DNA from: an uncultured Mycoplasmatota bacterium
GTDB lineage: Bacteria; Bacillota_I; Bacilli_A; RF39; UBA660
Assembly (NCBI GenBank): GCA_948466395.1
Contig: CAOKAG010000010.1
Coordinates: 1 to 39,903 of the forward strand
Reading direction: 5' to 3'
Length of the DNA: 39,903 nt
Made by a program: the position numbers and the translations under genes. This document shows positions 33,676 through 39,903 of this stretch, one piece after another (within the stretch, counting starts at the first letter, position 1; each line of letters starts with the position of its first letter). The notes under the pieces are model-generated. The model had not been told where the DNA came from and made no database searches. It saw only the letters and a program-made list of their open reading frames with translations.

Positions 33676-34374
33676 TTATGAATTAAATATCCATTCTATT
33701 ATTAATTGCTTAATTTCATAATATTCTTGTTCTTCAAATTGCATATTGGCTATACAAAATCTTTTTGATGCTATATGTGAACAAAACATACACTCATACA
33801 AATCAAAGCAGTCTTGAATAAAGAATGAATGACTTACTTTATTAGAACAAATAACATTATAACTATTACTACAATCTTTCGAGTCATCGCATCTTATACA
33901 GAAATTACAAGTGCCAGACCTTTGAGATGCAAGTAAGAATTCACTATTACCACAAGAGTCGCAATAAATCATATTTTTTGAATCACTGCAGTCGGTACTT
34001 CTATAAACATTTTCACATCTATAAATCGTATCACTTTTTGCTACATGAATAGAGTCATAAACTCTTTCAGTTGTAGTTAAGTTAATGGTGTTCCATATAT
34101 CAATTAATTCTTGTAAGTTATTTATATCCTTTTTTGGGAGCATCCAACCTGTCTTTTCATCCCTTTTTTCCATATTTTTATTCGTTATGAATCTACCACT
34201 ATTAATAGAGTCTGCCCAAGTTATTTCATTTGTAGTTGAATCATTTACTTGCTTGGGTAATTTAACATCAAATGCGAACTTTTCTAATAATGTATCTAAA
34301 GAATAATTATTTTCTTTATCAAATATACTTTTAAATATTTTATCAACAATTTCTAATGCTTTATTATCATTCAT
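33676..34374 (-). CDS. Cys-rich repeat protein coupled to the ATPase gene
   Basis: The protein is 232 aa. Residues 1-100 are charged and ordinary; residues 105-215 contain 17 or so Cys in a short repeating pattern (IYRCENVYRSTDC, NMIYCDSCGNSEF, CNFCIRCDDSKDCSNSYNVIC, DCFDLYECMFC) and end RFCIANMQFEEQEYYEI. This resembles Cys-rich solenoid-like proteins of unknown function seen in candidate-phylum bacteria and mobile elements. There is no signal peptide, so it is cytoplasmic or a metal-binding partner. It starts three bases after the HerA-like gene, whose last codons hold its ribosome site, so the two proteins are probably made together. Confidence 0.65.
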   Translation of the reverse strand: MNDNKALEIVDKIFKSIFDKENNYSLDTLLEKFAFDVKLPKQVNDSTTNEITWADSINSGRFITNKNMEKRDEKTGWMLPKKDINNLQELIDIWNTINLTTTERVYDSIHVAKSDTIYRCENVYRSTDCSDSKNMIYCDSCGNSEFLLASQRSGTCNFCIRCDDSKDCSNSYNVICSNKVSHSFFIQDCFDLYECMFCSHIASKRFCIANMQFEEQEYYEIKQLIIEWIFNS

Positions 34375-34377
34375 TTT

Positions 34378-36234
34378 TCACACACCTTTCTTGCTTGTTG
34401 AATTAGATAGTAAAATATCTTTTAAACTGACATTACTATTTAAACTAAAATTAGTTTTAGAATTATTTATATTATTGTTGTTATTTTCATTGCTGTTATC
34501 ATCTATAATTGTTCTTTTAATTCTAGGAATGCTAGTATAATCTAATGTAATCCCTTTAAATGCTGGTAATAATACCCCATTTGAATCGATTCTAACAATA
34601 CATTCTCTGTTATTTAGTTCAGTTAATAATTTAATCTTTCTATCTTTAGAATCATCTAGAGGTATTTTCATATTAAAGTTATCAACTAATACATTAGCAT
34701 CTAATTTTGATACTCTAAATATAAAATAGTTTATTACATTAGCAAATATAGAGTTCTTTAATTCATCAGATATTTGGTTAAAATATTGTCCCGCTAGTAT
34801 TAAAGATAAATTATATTTTCTTGCTTCTGATAAGTACCTAGACAAAATGGGATTTTCAACAACAGCAACCTCATCAATAATAAATATTATATGTTCATCA
34901 ATCTCTCGTTTTTGAATAATAGTCAATAACTGTTGCATTATTAATCCTGATATAGTTTTAGTTACTTTATCCCCAAGTTTTGTTCTATCTAGTGAGAATA
35001 AAGTTAAGAAATTATCATGTATTGTATTTTTTAAATTTTCATTATTTTGCTCTGAATTAAATACTGGTATCATTTCCATTTCATCTATAAACCCTATAAT
35101 TGGAGAGATAGCATCACCATAAGATTTAGTTTTTAAATCATTAAAATCTGATAAAAAAAAATCTATTACACTAATAGGTAAGCTATATTTTAACTTCTTT
35201 ATTAATTCATTTCTATACTCTAAATCTAAAATAAGTTTTCTTAAATTTCTAAAATTAAATGATTCATCAGTTAATAGTAAATGTATAGAATGTCTTAAAA
35301 CTCTTTCTAGTTTTGAATTGTATTGGTCAGCAATTAATGATTTTAATAAATCTAATAATAATTCTGTAGAGGCTACAATATCATCATTATTATTAATAAA
35401 TAAGTCAATGCTATCTAAATTACTTTTAAAGTCAATTACCTTCCCAATACCACCTATATCATTTTCAAGTGCAGCATGAGGATCAATGACTACAACTTTA
35501 TATTTTTGGCGTATATTTTCATTTTTATTAATATTATTGATTAAAAGACTTATAAATTTAGATTTACCACATCCAGAAGAGCCCATTATGATAGAGTGTT
35601 TATCAAAACTAAAATTATTTTGATTAAGGTAGAAATCACCTTGTAAATAAGGAAATGTATCAACAGAGAGTAATGCGTTATTAGAGTCAGTATTTAATAA
35701 ATGTACTATTTTATTTATTTCTAAATATTTAGGAGAACTTTTATAAAAATATCTTTTATTCCCTTCAAAGTCTGCTGATAATATACTTGTTGGAACAGCA
35801 AATATAACATTATATATTTTTATTACACCATTTTTATTAAGAAAAAATCTTATTTTAGACTTAATTTTATCTTCAAATAGTTTTAAAAAACTAATTTCAA
35901 GATATTCAAGAGTTCCTTTATTTCTAATCTCACTATAATTTATTAGGTCAATAATACTACTACCAACTTTAGGCAGAGAAAGTAATGTATAGTTATGCTT
36001 AGGTGCTTTTATTTCTTTAGTAGATTTTAACAAAAATGAATTTAAATTATTTATTGTTGCAGGAAAACTACATCTAGTTTTAACAAAGTATCTTATTTGG
36101 TTTCTATCGTTAGTGATAATTATCTTCCATTTTCTTAAAACACCATTATAATTTGATATTGTGTTAATTAACTCTAACCATTCTTCCTTTGAAATAAATT
36201 TTTTAGTTAGATATATTTCTGACGTTAACCCCAT
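34378..36234 (-). CDS. HerA/VirB4-like ATPase
   Basis: The protein is 618 aa. An N-terminal domain of about 200 residues, with no hydrophobic segments, precedes an ATPase core with Walker A IMGSSGCGKSK (about 225-235), VVVIDPHAAL, Walker B IIFIIDEVAVV and the late GQYFNQISDELKNSIFANVINYFIFRV, which resembles the DNA-pumping HerA/VirB4/TraG class. The C-terminus is Asn/Ser-rich and disordered. There are no membrane segments, unlike VirD4 coupling proteins. GAGGTGACGG precedes the ATG. Coupled to a Cys-rich protein and beside relaxase debris, it may serve DNA transfer or antiphage defence; the sequence does not decide. Confidence 0.8.
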   Translation of the reverse strand: MGLTSEIYLTKKFISKEEWLELINTISNYNGVLRKWKIIITNDRNQIRYFVKTRCSFPATINNLNSFLLKSTKEIKAPKHNYTLLSLPKVGSSIIDLINYSEIRNKGTLEYLEISFLKLFEDKIKSKIRFFLNKNGVIKIYNVIFAVPTSILSADFEGNKRYFYKSSPKYLEINKIVHLLNTDSNNALLSVDTFPYLQGDFYLNQNNFSFDKHSIIMGSSGCGKSKFISLLINNINKNENIRQKYKVVVIDPHAALENDIGGIGKVIDFKSNLDSIDLFINNNDDIVASTELLLDLLKSLIADQYNSKLERVLRHSIHLLLTDESFNFRNLRKLILDLEYRNELIKKLKYSLPISVIDFFLSDFNDLKTKSYGDAISPIIGFIDEMEMIPVFNSEQNNENLKNTIHDNFLTLFSLDRTKLGDKVTKTISGLIMQQLLTIIQKREIDEHIIFIIDEVAVVENPILSRYLSEARKYNLSLILAGQYFNQISDELKNSIFANVINYFIFRVSKLDANVLVDNFNMKIPLDDSKDRKIKLLTELNNRECIVRIDSNGVLLPAFKGITLDYTSIPRIKRTIIDDNSNENNNNNINNSKTNFSLNSNVSLKDILLSNSTSKKGV

Positions 36235-36254
36235 AATCCGTCACCTCAGCAATC

Positions 36255-36263
36255 AGTATATCA
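36255..36263 (-). promoter_or_regulatory. Extended -10 promoter of the ATPase gene
   Basis: On the minus strand TGATATACT lies about 20 bases before the ATG, directly after the AraC gene terminator. Confidence 0.45.
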
Positions 36264-36272
36264 AAAACTCAA

Positions 36273-36312
36273 AATAAAAAACTGACTTTTTAATAATCAG
36301 TTTTGTCAGTTT
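36273..36312 (-). terminator. Terminator of the AraC-type regulator gene
   Basis: On the minus strand either AAACTGAC/GTCAGTTT or AAAACTGA/TCAGTTTT can pair, the second closer to the TTTTTT run. Confidence 0.7.
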
Positions 36313-37105
36313 AATAAATTGCAACTAGAAAATCTGTTACGCCATTGTGATAATATTCTAATTCAGGTAATTCCTTTAAGTTATATTTAACTGATGGTAA
36401 GAACTCTCCATAAAATTTATGGGATATTTCTTGTATATCTTTAGCATTCTGTGAATTAATTCTAAATCTAATCCACTTACTTTTAGGTATTTTAATATGT
36501 TCAAATTTTTCAATTTTCTTATCGTATAAGCAATAATACTTTTGACTTTCTTCACGTTCTATATCATAGGTAATCATTCCATATTTAACCTCGCCATACT
36601 TCTTTAAATATCTATTTTCAGTCTGTCTAAAAAATGTTGGTGCATCTTTGCCAATTTCATCATTGTTAGTATCAATACCAACACCATATAAATTTATTTC
36701 ATCTAGATTTATTATTTCATAATCTAATTCAGTAGTAAAGTTAATATCTTCATTAAAAACGATTCTAGGAAAAATTCTTAACTTTGTTTCTTTATTTACT
36801 AGACTAGGTTTGATACCATGAAATTTTTCAAATGATCTTGAAAAGGATGTGGCATTATCATATTGGTATTTTACAGCAACATCTATTACTTTTAAATTAC
36901 CTTCATATAAATCGTATCCTGCACAAGACAGCCTTCTTTTTCTAATATATTCAGATAAAGAAATACCTGCTATCATAGTAAATAACCTTTGCATGGCATA
37001 GACATTAACACCTAACATTTTTGCTAGAACTTCATAATTAATTTTTTCTTCTAAGTTTGCATCAATATATTTAGTAATTCCATTTAAACTTTTATAAATA
37101 TTCAA
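36311..37105 (-). CDS. AraC-type regulator with GyrI-like ligand domain
   Basis: The 264-aa protein uses the TTG at 37105 (AGGGGAT upstream, -10 box TATAAT close by); the ORF extends a further 33 codons through the promoter. It begins with an AraC HTH pair (YEVLAKMLGVNVYAMQRLFTMIAGISLSEYIRKRRL; NATSFSRSFEKFHGIKPS) at about 15-105. The rest is a GyrI-like small-molecule-binding domain (FYGEFLPSVKYNL and LPELEYYHN), as in Rob/BmrR-type regulators that sense drugs. It is a transcription factor; the target is unknown, and no efflux pump is adjacent. It terminates before the ATPase gene. Confidence 0.88.
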   Translation of the reverse strand: MNIYKSLNGITKYIDANLEEKINYEVLAKMLGVNVYAMQRLFTMIAGISLSEYIRKRRLSCAGYDLYEGNLKVIDVAVKYQYDNATSFSRSFEKFHGIKPSLVNKETKLRIFPRIVFNEDINFTTELDYEIINLDEINLYGVGIDTNNDEIGKDAPTFFRQTENRYLKKYGEVKYGMITYDIEREESQKYYCLYDKKIEKFEHIKIPKSKWIRFRINSQNAKDIQEISHKFYGEFLPSVKYNLKELPELEYYHNGVTDFLVAIY

Positions 37106-37124
37106 AGTACATCCCCTATATAAT

Positions 37125-37133
37125 ATTATAACA
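37125..37133 (-). promoter_or_regulatory. Extended -10 promoter of the AraC-type gene
   Basis: On the minus strand TGTTATAAT lies about 20 bases upstream of the TTG start; the -35 region is weak. Confidence 0.5.
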
Positions 37134-37136
37134 AAA

Positions 37137-37634
37137 TCATTTTTCAAAATCATCACTTTTATCCTTATTTTTATTGTTTTGAATAATTTCAATATCATCG
37201 TCATCTATGAAATCATCATATTTATTGTAGCGAAGAATTTAACTTGTAAGAATTTAATAAGCTTCTTCCATAACTCTTTAAAGTAATCCACTATTTTTTT
37301 GTATTTCTGATACCTTCTCTTCTAATTCTTCAATTCTATCATCACGAATTTTTATTTTCTTTTTCAAATTCCTAACTTCATTAGAATGTTCTCTTAAATG
37401 ATCTTCATATTTTTGTAAGACTATATTTATATCATTTGCCTCTCTCAAATTGAATGCAGTGTCATTAGTTTGCTCTATGTATTTTCTTATTTTGTTAACT
37501 TCTTCATTTGAAATAGTGAAATTATTTTTATTCATTATTGTTGGTTTTAGATTATCAATAATATCATTAATCTCATTAGATTTATTTTGTAATTCATCAG
37601 TTTTATTATTTAAGAAGAAGTTAATACAAATCAC
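37137..37634 (-). pseudogene. Decayed MobV/Pre-type relaxase C-terminus
   Basis: Three frames read on from one another. The 118-aa ORF (37278-37634) is a coiled coil (NEVRNLKKKIKIRDDRIEELEEKVSE). Then another frame gives YKKIVDYFKELWKKLIKFLQVKFF and a third gives RYNKYDDFIDDDDIEIIQNN ending at 37137. This order, coiled coil then 'DYFKxLWKKLIxFLQ' then an acidic tail, is how MobV (Pre/Mob) plasmid-mobilization relaxases end. The catalytic N-terminus is missing. At least two frameshifts make it non-functional. Confidence 0.55.
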
Positions 37635-37742
37635 TTATATTTAGTTAATTGTTTAATAAAGGTTTCGAAATCCTTTAATTCTAATTTATTTGATAGATTA
37701 CCTACATATAAAGTTTTAGAGTAGTTAAATGCAAGAAAAGTT
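37631..37742 (-). other. Peptide reading that may continue the next small ORF
   Basis: A frame without its own start reads ITFLAFNYSKTLYVGNL then KLELKDFETFIKQLTKYK and a TGA. It lies one frame off the CxxC ORF upstream and could be its lost C-terminus. I do not recognise it. Confidence 0.3.
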
Positions 37743-37902
37743 ATTCTTTAATACTATGGGGCTCGGCATCACTCAAATTCGTTCTAGTAATATTATGAAT
37801 ATTAATAATAGTGGGTTTTGTATTACAAAAATCACATATAAATTCTATTTTCCTTTTTAACTCACACCCAATCTCTAATTCCTTTGTAGTAATATTAATC
37901 AT
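37741..37902 (-). CDS. Possible 53-aa protein with a CxxC motif
   Basis: This ORF is too short for the track. It starts MINITTKELEIGCELKRKIE, has a zinc-ribbon-like FICDFCNTKP, and ends SIKE. The ribosome site is weak (CAGGG). It may be real, or the first part of a gene broken by a frameshift and continued in 37631-37742. The rest of 37903-38014 shows nothing I can support. Confidence 0.35.
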   Translation of the reverse strand: MINITTKELEIGCELKRKIEFICDFCNTKPTIINIHNITRTNLSDAEPHSIKE

Positions 37903-38014
37903 TTAAACCCTGTTCTTTCCAAACTTAAACACTAAAAAAGTACCAACTTCTCTTTGAAATTGATACTTATGTATTTTAAATCCTAAACTATAAAAGTTCG
38001 GACAGATTTCCCAA

Positions 38015-38059
38015 TGGAGGGCCTAGTCGGATTTGAACCAACGATCAGGGAGTTGCAGA
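38015..38059 (-). other. Truncated tRNA-Cys 3' half, att-like
   Basis: Read on the minus strand this is the 3' half of a tRNA: anticodon loop CTGCAAC (GCA, Cys), stem TCCCT, a four-base variable loop, the T arm GTTGG-TTCAAAT-CCGAC, acceptor TAGGCCC, discriminator T (typical of tRNA-Cys) and CCA. The 5' side (TTATAT) cannot pair with the anticodon stem, so the D arm and 5' acceptor are absent. Such 3' halves are the usual cores left by integrases using a tRNA gene. Confidence 0.8.
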
Positions 38060-38093
38060 TATAACCTTTACAATAGAATTTGTCATTTTTTTG

Positions 38094-38108
38094 AATTAAA
38101 TCGTCACA
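38094..38108 (+). repeat. 15-bp direct repeat, copy 1
   Basis: AATTAAATCGTCACA, also found at 39486-39500. Both copies follow a TTGA stretch. The pair flanks the DUF4143-type ATPase gene. Confidence 0.65.
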
Positions 38109-38120
38109 ATTTCGTCAATA

Positions 38121-39311
38121 TTAAATATTATCTAATGACTCTAATAGTAAAAAATCTTTTAATTTTATATGAGTTACCATGCTTGTAGAGTAATCAATCT
38201 CATCATTTGTTATAATGACTTTTTTTATCGTATTATCTAAGTTTTTGAATGCATTAAATTCTCTATTGTATGTTTTTTCATCAGCAATACTATAAGCAAC
38301 TTGAATATAATATTGCTTATTATCTTTAAAAATTAAAAAATCAATTTCTTTATCATTATTGTGAAATACATTAATATTGTAACCCATAAAAAGTAATTCA
38401 TTATATACTATGTTTTCTAAGTTATGAGTTAAATCATAACGATTGTCCATACATCTAATAGAGTTAAAAGCAACATCAGAATTATATATTTTAAAATAAT
38501 AAGCTAGTTCATTTTTAGTTTTGGTAGAATATGGTTTTATTCTTTCAATAATATAGGCTTCTTCTAAATAATTCAAATACTTAATAATTGTGTTAATAGA
38601 GCCATCAATGTGCTCATTTTTTAAGTAGCCTTCTATAGAACGAGCAGAAAAAATTCTAGAATTGGATTTTAAAACATAATTTGTAATTCTTTTAAAAAGT
38701 TCCATGTTTTGTATTTTAAATCTACTGATCAAATCTTTTTCAACAATAGAACTATTAATTTCATTTAAATATTTAATTTTGTCTGCTTCTTTTTGAAATT
38801 CAAATCTTTTAGGAAATCCTCCCCAGATCAAATAGTCCATAATACTACAACTAATTTTTAATTCTTGGCAATATTCCATTATCTCTTTATAAACAAATGG
38901 TCTAATCTGAAATGAAACATATCTTCCACTAAATTCTTTTGTAAACTCATTTGATAGTAGTTTAGAATTAGATCCAGTAATAAATACAGAGTGATTATCT
39001 AATCTTAAAGTTTTACAAGCAAGTTGCCAATCTTTAACTTCCTGAATTTCATCAAAAAACAAATAGTTTTTTCCATTTTTTCTATTTTTATTTATATACT
39101 CTAGTAATTGTTTGGCGTTTGAAATGGTAGATATAATTCTTTCATCTTCAAAATTCAAATAAATAACATTATCACTTTTATTTTTAATTTCTTCCATAAT
39201 TTGTTCTAAAATAATAGATTTACCAGATCTTCTAATTCCCATAATAATTTTAATTAAGTCTGAATCATAAAATCCTCGAATTTGTTCTAAATAGTGTTCT
39301 CTTTTTATCAT
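38121..39311 (-). CDS. AAA ATPase with DUF4143-type C-terminus
   Basis: The protein is 396 aa with an AAA_14 domain, Walker A MGIRRSGKS (about 25-33) and Walker B YLFFDEIQEV, the arginine/sensor stretch VFITGSNSKLLS, and a C-terminal DUF4143 domain (about 190-390) with a nuclease-like KEIDFLIFKDNKQYYIQVAYS, reminiscent of the PD-(D/E)xK fold. These cytoplasmic proteins are common in genomes and mobile regions; their role is not settled. AAGGTGG precedes the ATG and a consensus promoter with a palindromic operator lies upstream. The gene sits between two 15-bp direct repeats. Confidence 0.9.
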   Translation of the reverse strand: MIKREHYLEQIRGFYDSDLIKIIMGIRRSGKSIILEQIMEEIKNKSDNVIYLNFEDERIISTISNAKQLLEYINKNRKNGKNYLFFDEIQEVKDWQLACKTLRLDNHSVFITGSNSKLLSNEFTKEFSGRYVSFQIRPFVYKEIMEYCQELKISCSIMDYLIWGGFPKRFEFQKEADKIKYLNEINSSIVEKDLISRFKIQNMELFKRITNYVLKSNSRIFSARSIEGYLKNEHIDGSINTIIKYLNYLEEAYIIERIKPYSTKTKNELAYYFKIYNSDVAFNSIRCMDNRYDLTHNLENIVYNELLFMGYNINVFHNNDKEIDFLIFKDNKQYYIQVAYSIADEKTYNREFNAFKNLDNTIKKVIITNDEIDYSTSMVTHIKLKDFLLLESLDNI

Positions 39312-39328
39312 TTAACCACCTTGGCAAT

Positions 39329-39357
39329 ATTATACTGAACAATTTTTCATAATTCAA
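39329..39357 (-). promoter_or_regulatory. Promoter of the DUF4143-type ATPase gene
   Basis: On the minus strand TTGAAT (39352-39357), 17 bases, TATAAT (39329-39334). A TTGTTCAG half-site touches the -10 box. Confidence 0.7.
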
Positions 39358-39409
39358 TAAAATTGTTCAGCGTGCTGAACAATTTTGCAAAGAAATAACA
39401 TTTTGTTCA
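39336..39409. promoter_or_regulatory. Palindromic operator array
   Basis: A perfect 13-bp inverted repeat (AAAATTGTTCAGC / GCTGAACAATTTT, two-base spacer) spans 39359-39386. Further half-sites lie at 39336-39346 (TGAACAATTTT) and 39401-39409 (TTTTGTTCA). The main palindrome sits directly upstream of the -35 box and one half-site overlaps the spacer. Confidence 0.7.
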
Positions 39410-39485
39410 AAATTATTATGTTTAATTAATTAAAATATTTTAAGCCTAATTGTTTAACTTCTAATATAAATTTGAAAATTTTGAA

Positions 39486-39500
39486 AATTAAATCGTCACA
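39486..39500 (+). repeat. 15-bp direct repeat, copy 2
   Basis: Second copy of AATTAAATCGTCACA, 24 bases after the glyQS stop codon. Confidence 0.65.
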
Positions 39501-39523
39501 TATCCTCACATTTTCTTAATTAT

Positions 39524-39903
39524 CTAAAACATAGTTTTTTCAATTACATAATAAGGAATATCATCAATGTTCATTGTGATTTGTTCCATGGTATCTCTAT
39601 CTCTAATAGTAACCAAACCATTTTCTAACGTCGTATCATCAATGGTAATACAAAATGGAGTACCAATCGCATCTTGCCTTCTATATCTTTTACCAATAGA
39701 GGATGAATCATCCATTGTACACATAAAATAATTATTCAATTTGTCATAAACTTCTTTGGCTTTCTCTGAATGAATCTTTTTAATTAATGGTAATACAGCA
39801 ACTTTATATGGTGCTAATGCTGGATGAAGTTTTAATACATCTCTAATGCTTCCATCATCTAAAGTTTCTTTTTTTAAAGCATCACATAAGAATACAAGCA
39901 TCA
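39524..39903 (-). CDS. glyQS: Glycyl-tRNA synthetase, C-terminal part
   Basis: The reading frame runs off the right edge of the window; 125 or so C-terminal residues are present. They are the anticodon-binding domain of the dimeric class II glycyl-tRNA synthetase: LKLHPALAPYKVAVLPL, SIGKRYRRQDAIGTPFC and VTIRDRDTMEQ. It charges tRNA-Gly in the cytoplasm. The stop codon is TAG at 39524. Confidence 0.95.
   Translation of the reverse strand, partial: MLVFLCDALKKETLDDGSIRDVLKLHPALAPYKVAVLPLIKKIHSEKAKEVYDKLNNYFMCTMDDSSSIGKRYRRQDAIGTPFCITIDDTTLENGLVTIRDRDTMEQITMNIDDIPYYVIEKTMF

Noticed and set aside
38015-38059. Intact tRNA gene
   Set aside because: No D arm or 5' acceptor can be drawn from the flanking bases; only the 3' half is present.

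Overview
The window reads as a chromosomal segment of a low-GC, standard-code member of the Firmicutes/Bacilli, most likely an uncultured gut lineage of the RF39/Erysipelotrichia/Mycoplasmatota-like type. The placement rests on AT-rich DNA, TTG starts, AGGAGG-type ribosome sites, the class II single-chain glycyl-tRNA synthetase and the rpsF-ssb-rpsR / rplI-dnaB / parA-parB gene order. UGA is a stop here: the dnaB and murL ends overlap the next start as ATGA-type junctions. The cell makes peptidoglycan (a MurD-type ligase, a LysM/G5/M23 hydrolase). Nearly all genes lie on the minus strand.

Layout. 1-2.3 kb: a large anchored surface protein whose C-terminus looks like a diversity-generating-retroelement variable region. 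2.4-3.2 kb: two small plus-strand genes (HTH regulator, membrane protein). 3.2-5.9 kb: a murL-murD2-like pair, an alternative route to D-Glu in peptidoglycan. 6-9.95 kb: MBL hydrolase, LemA, ung and two broken genes. 10-15.7 kb: the conserved replication-proximal block rpsF-ssb-rpsR (own promoter and S6:S18-type leader) and rplI-dnaB-M23-walJ-rlmH. 15.7-22.5 kb: Bax-inhibitor-like protein, ychF, AbgT-type transporter, DUF951, mscS, parB, parA. The last genes usually sit near oriC in Firmicutes. 22.6-27 kb: CapA-like protein, a kinase-like gene interrupted by a UGA, DHH phosphoesterase, methyltransferase, small membrane protein.

27-33.1 kb is a coherent extracellular-fibre locus: three TasA/camelysin-like proteins, a dedicated SipW/ER-type signal peptidase, and an anchored protein with thirty-nine 12-residue calcium-loop repeats. 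Nearly every gene has its own terminator and promoter, and several promoters share a TTGTAA -35 box. I infer that the peptidase matures the TasA-like subunits and that the calcium-repeat stalk anchors or presents them.

33.2-39.5 kb is accessory: a decayed IS3-type orfA, a coupled Cys-rich repeat protein and HerA/VirB4-like ATPase, an AraC/GyrI-type regulator, a decayed MobV-type relaxase tail, a truncated 3' half of a tRNA-Cys, and a DUF4143-type ATPase with a palindromic operator, flanked by a 15-bp direct repeat. The window closes inside glyQS.

The most noteworthy items are the murL/murD2-like pair in a Firmicute-like genome, the SipW/TasA/calcium-stalk system, the putative DGR target, and the HerA/Cys-rich pair in a mobile-element graveyard. 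All functional calls come from reading the sequence; no database search was run.
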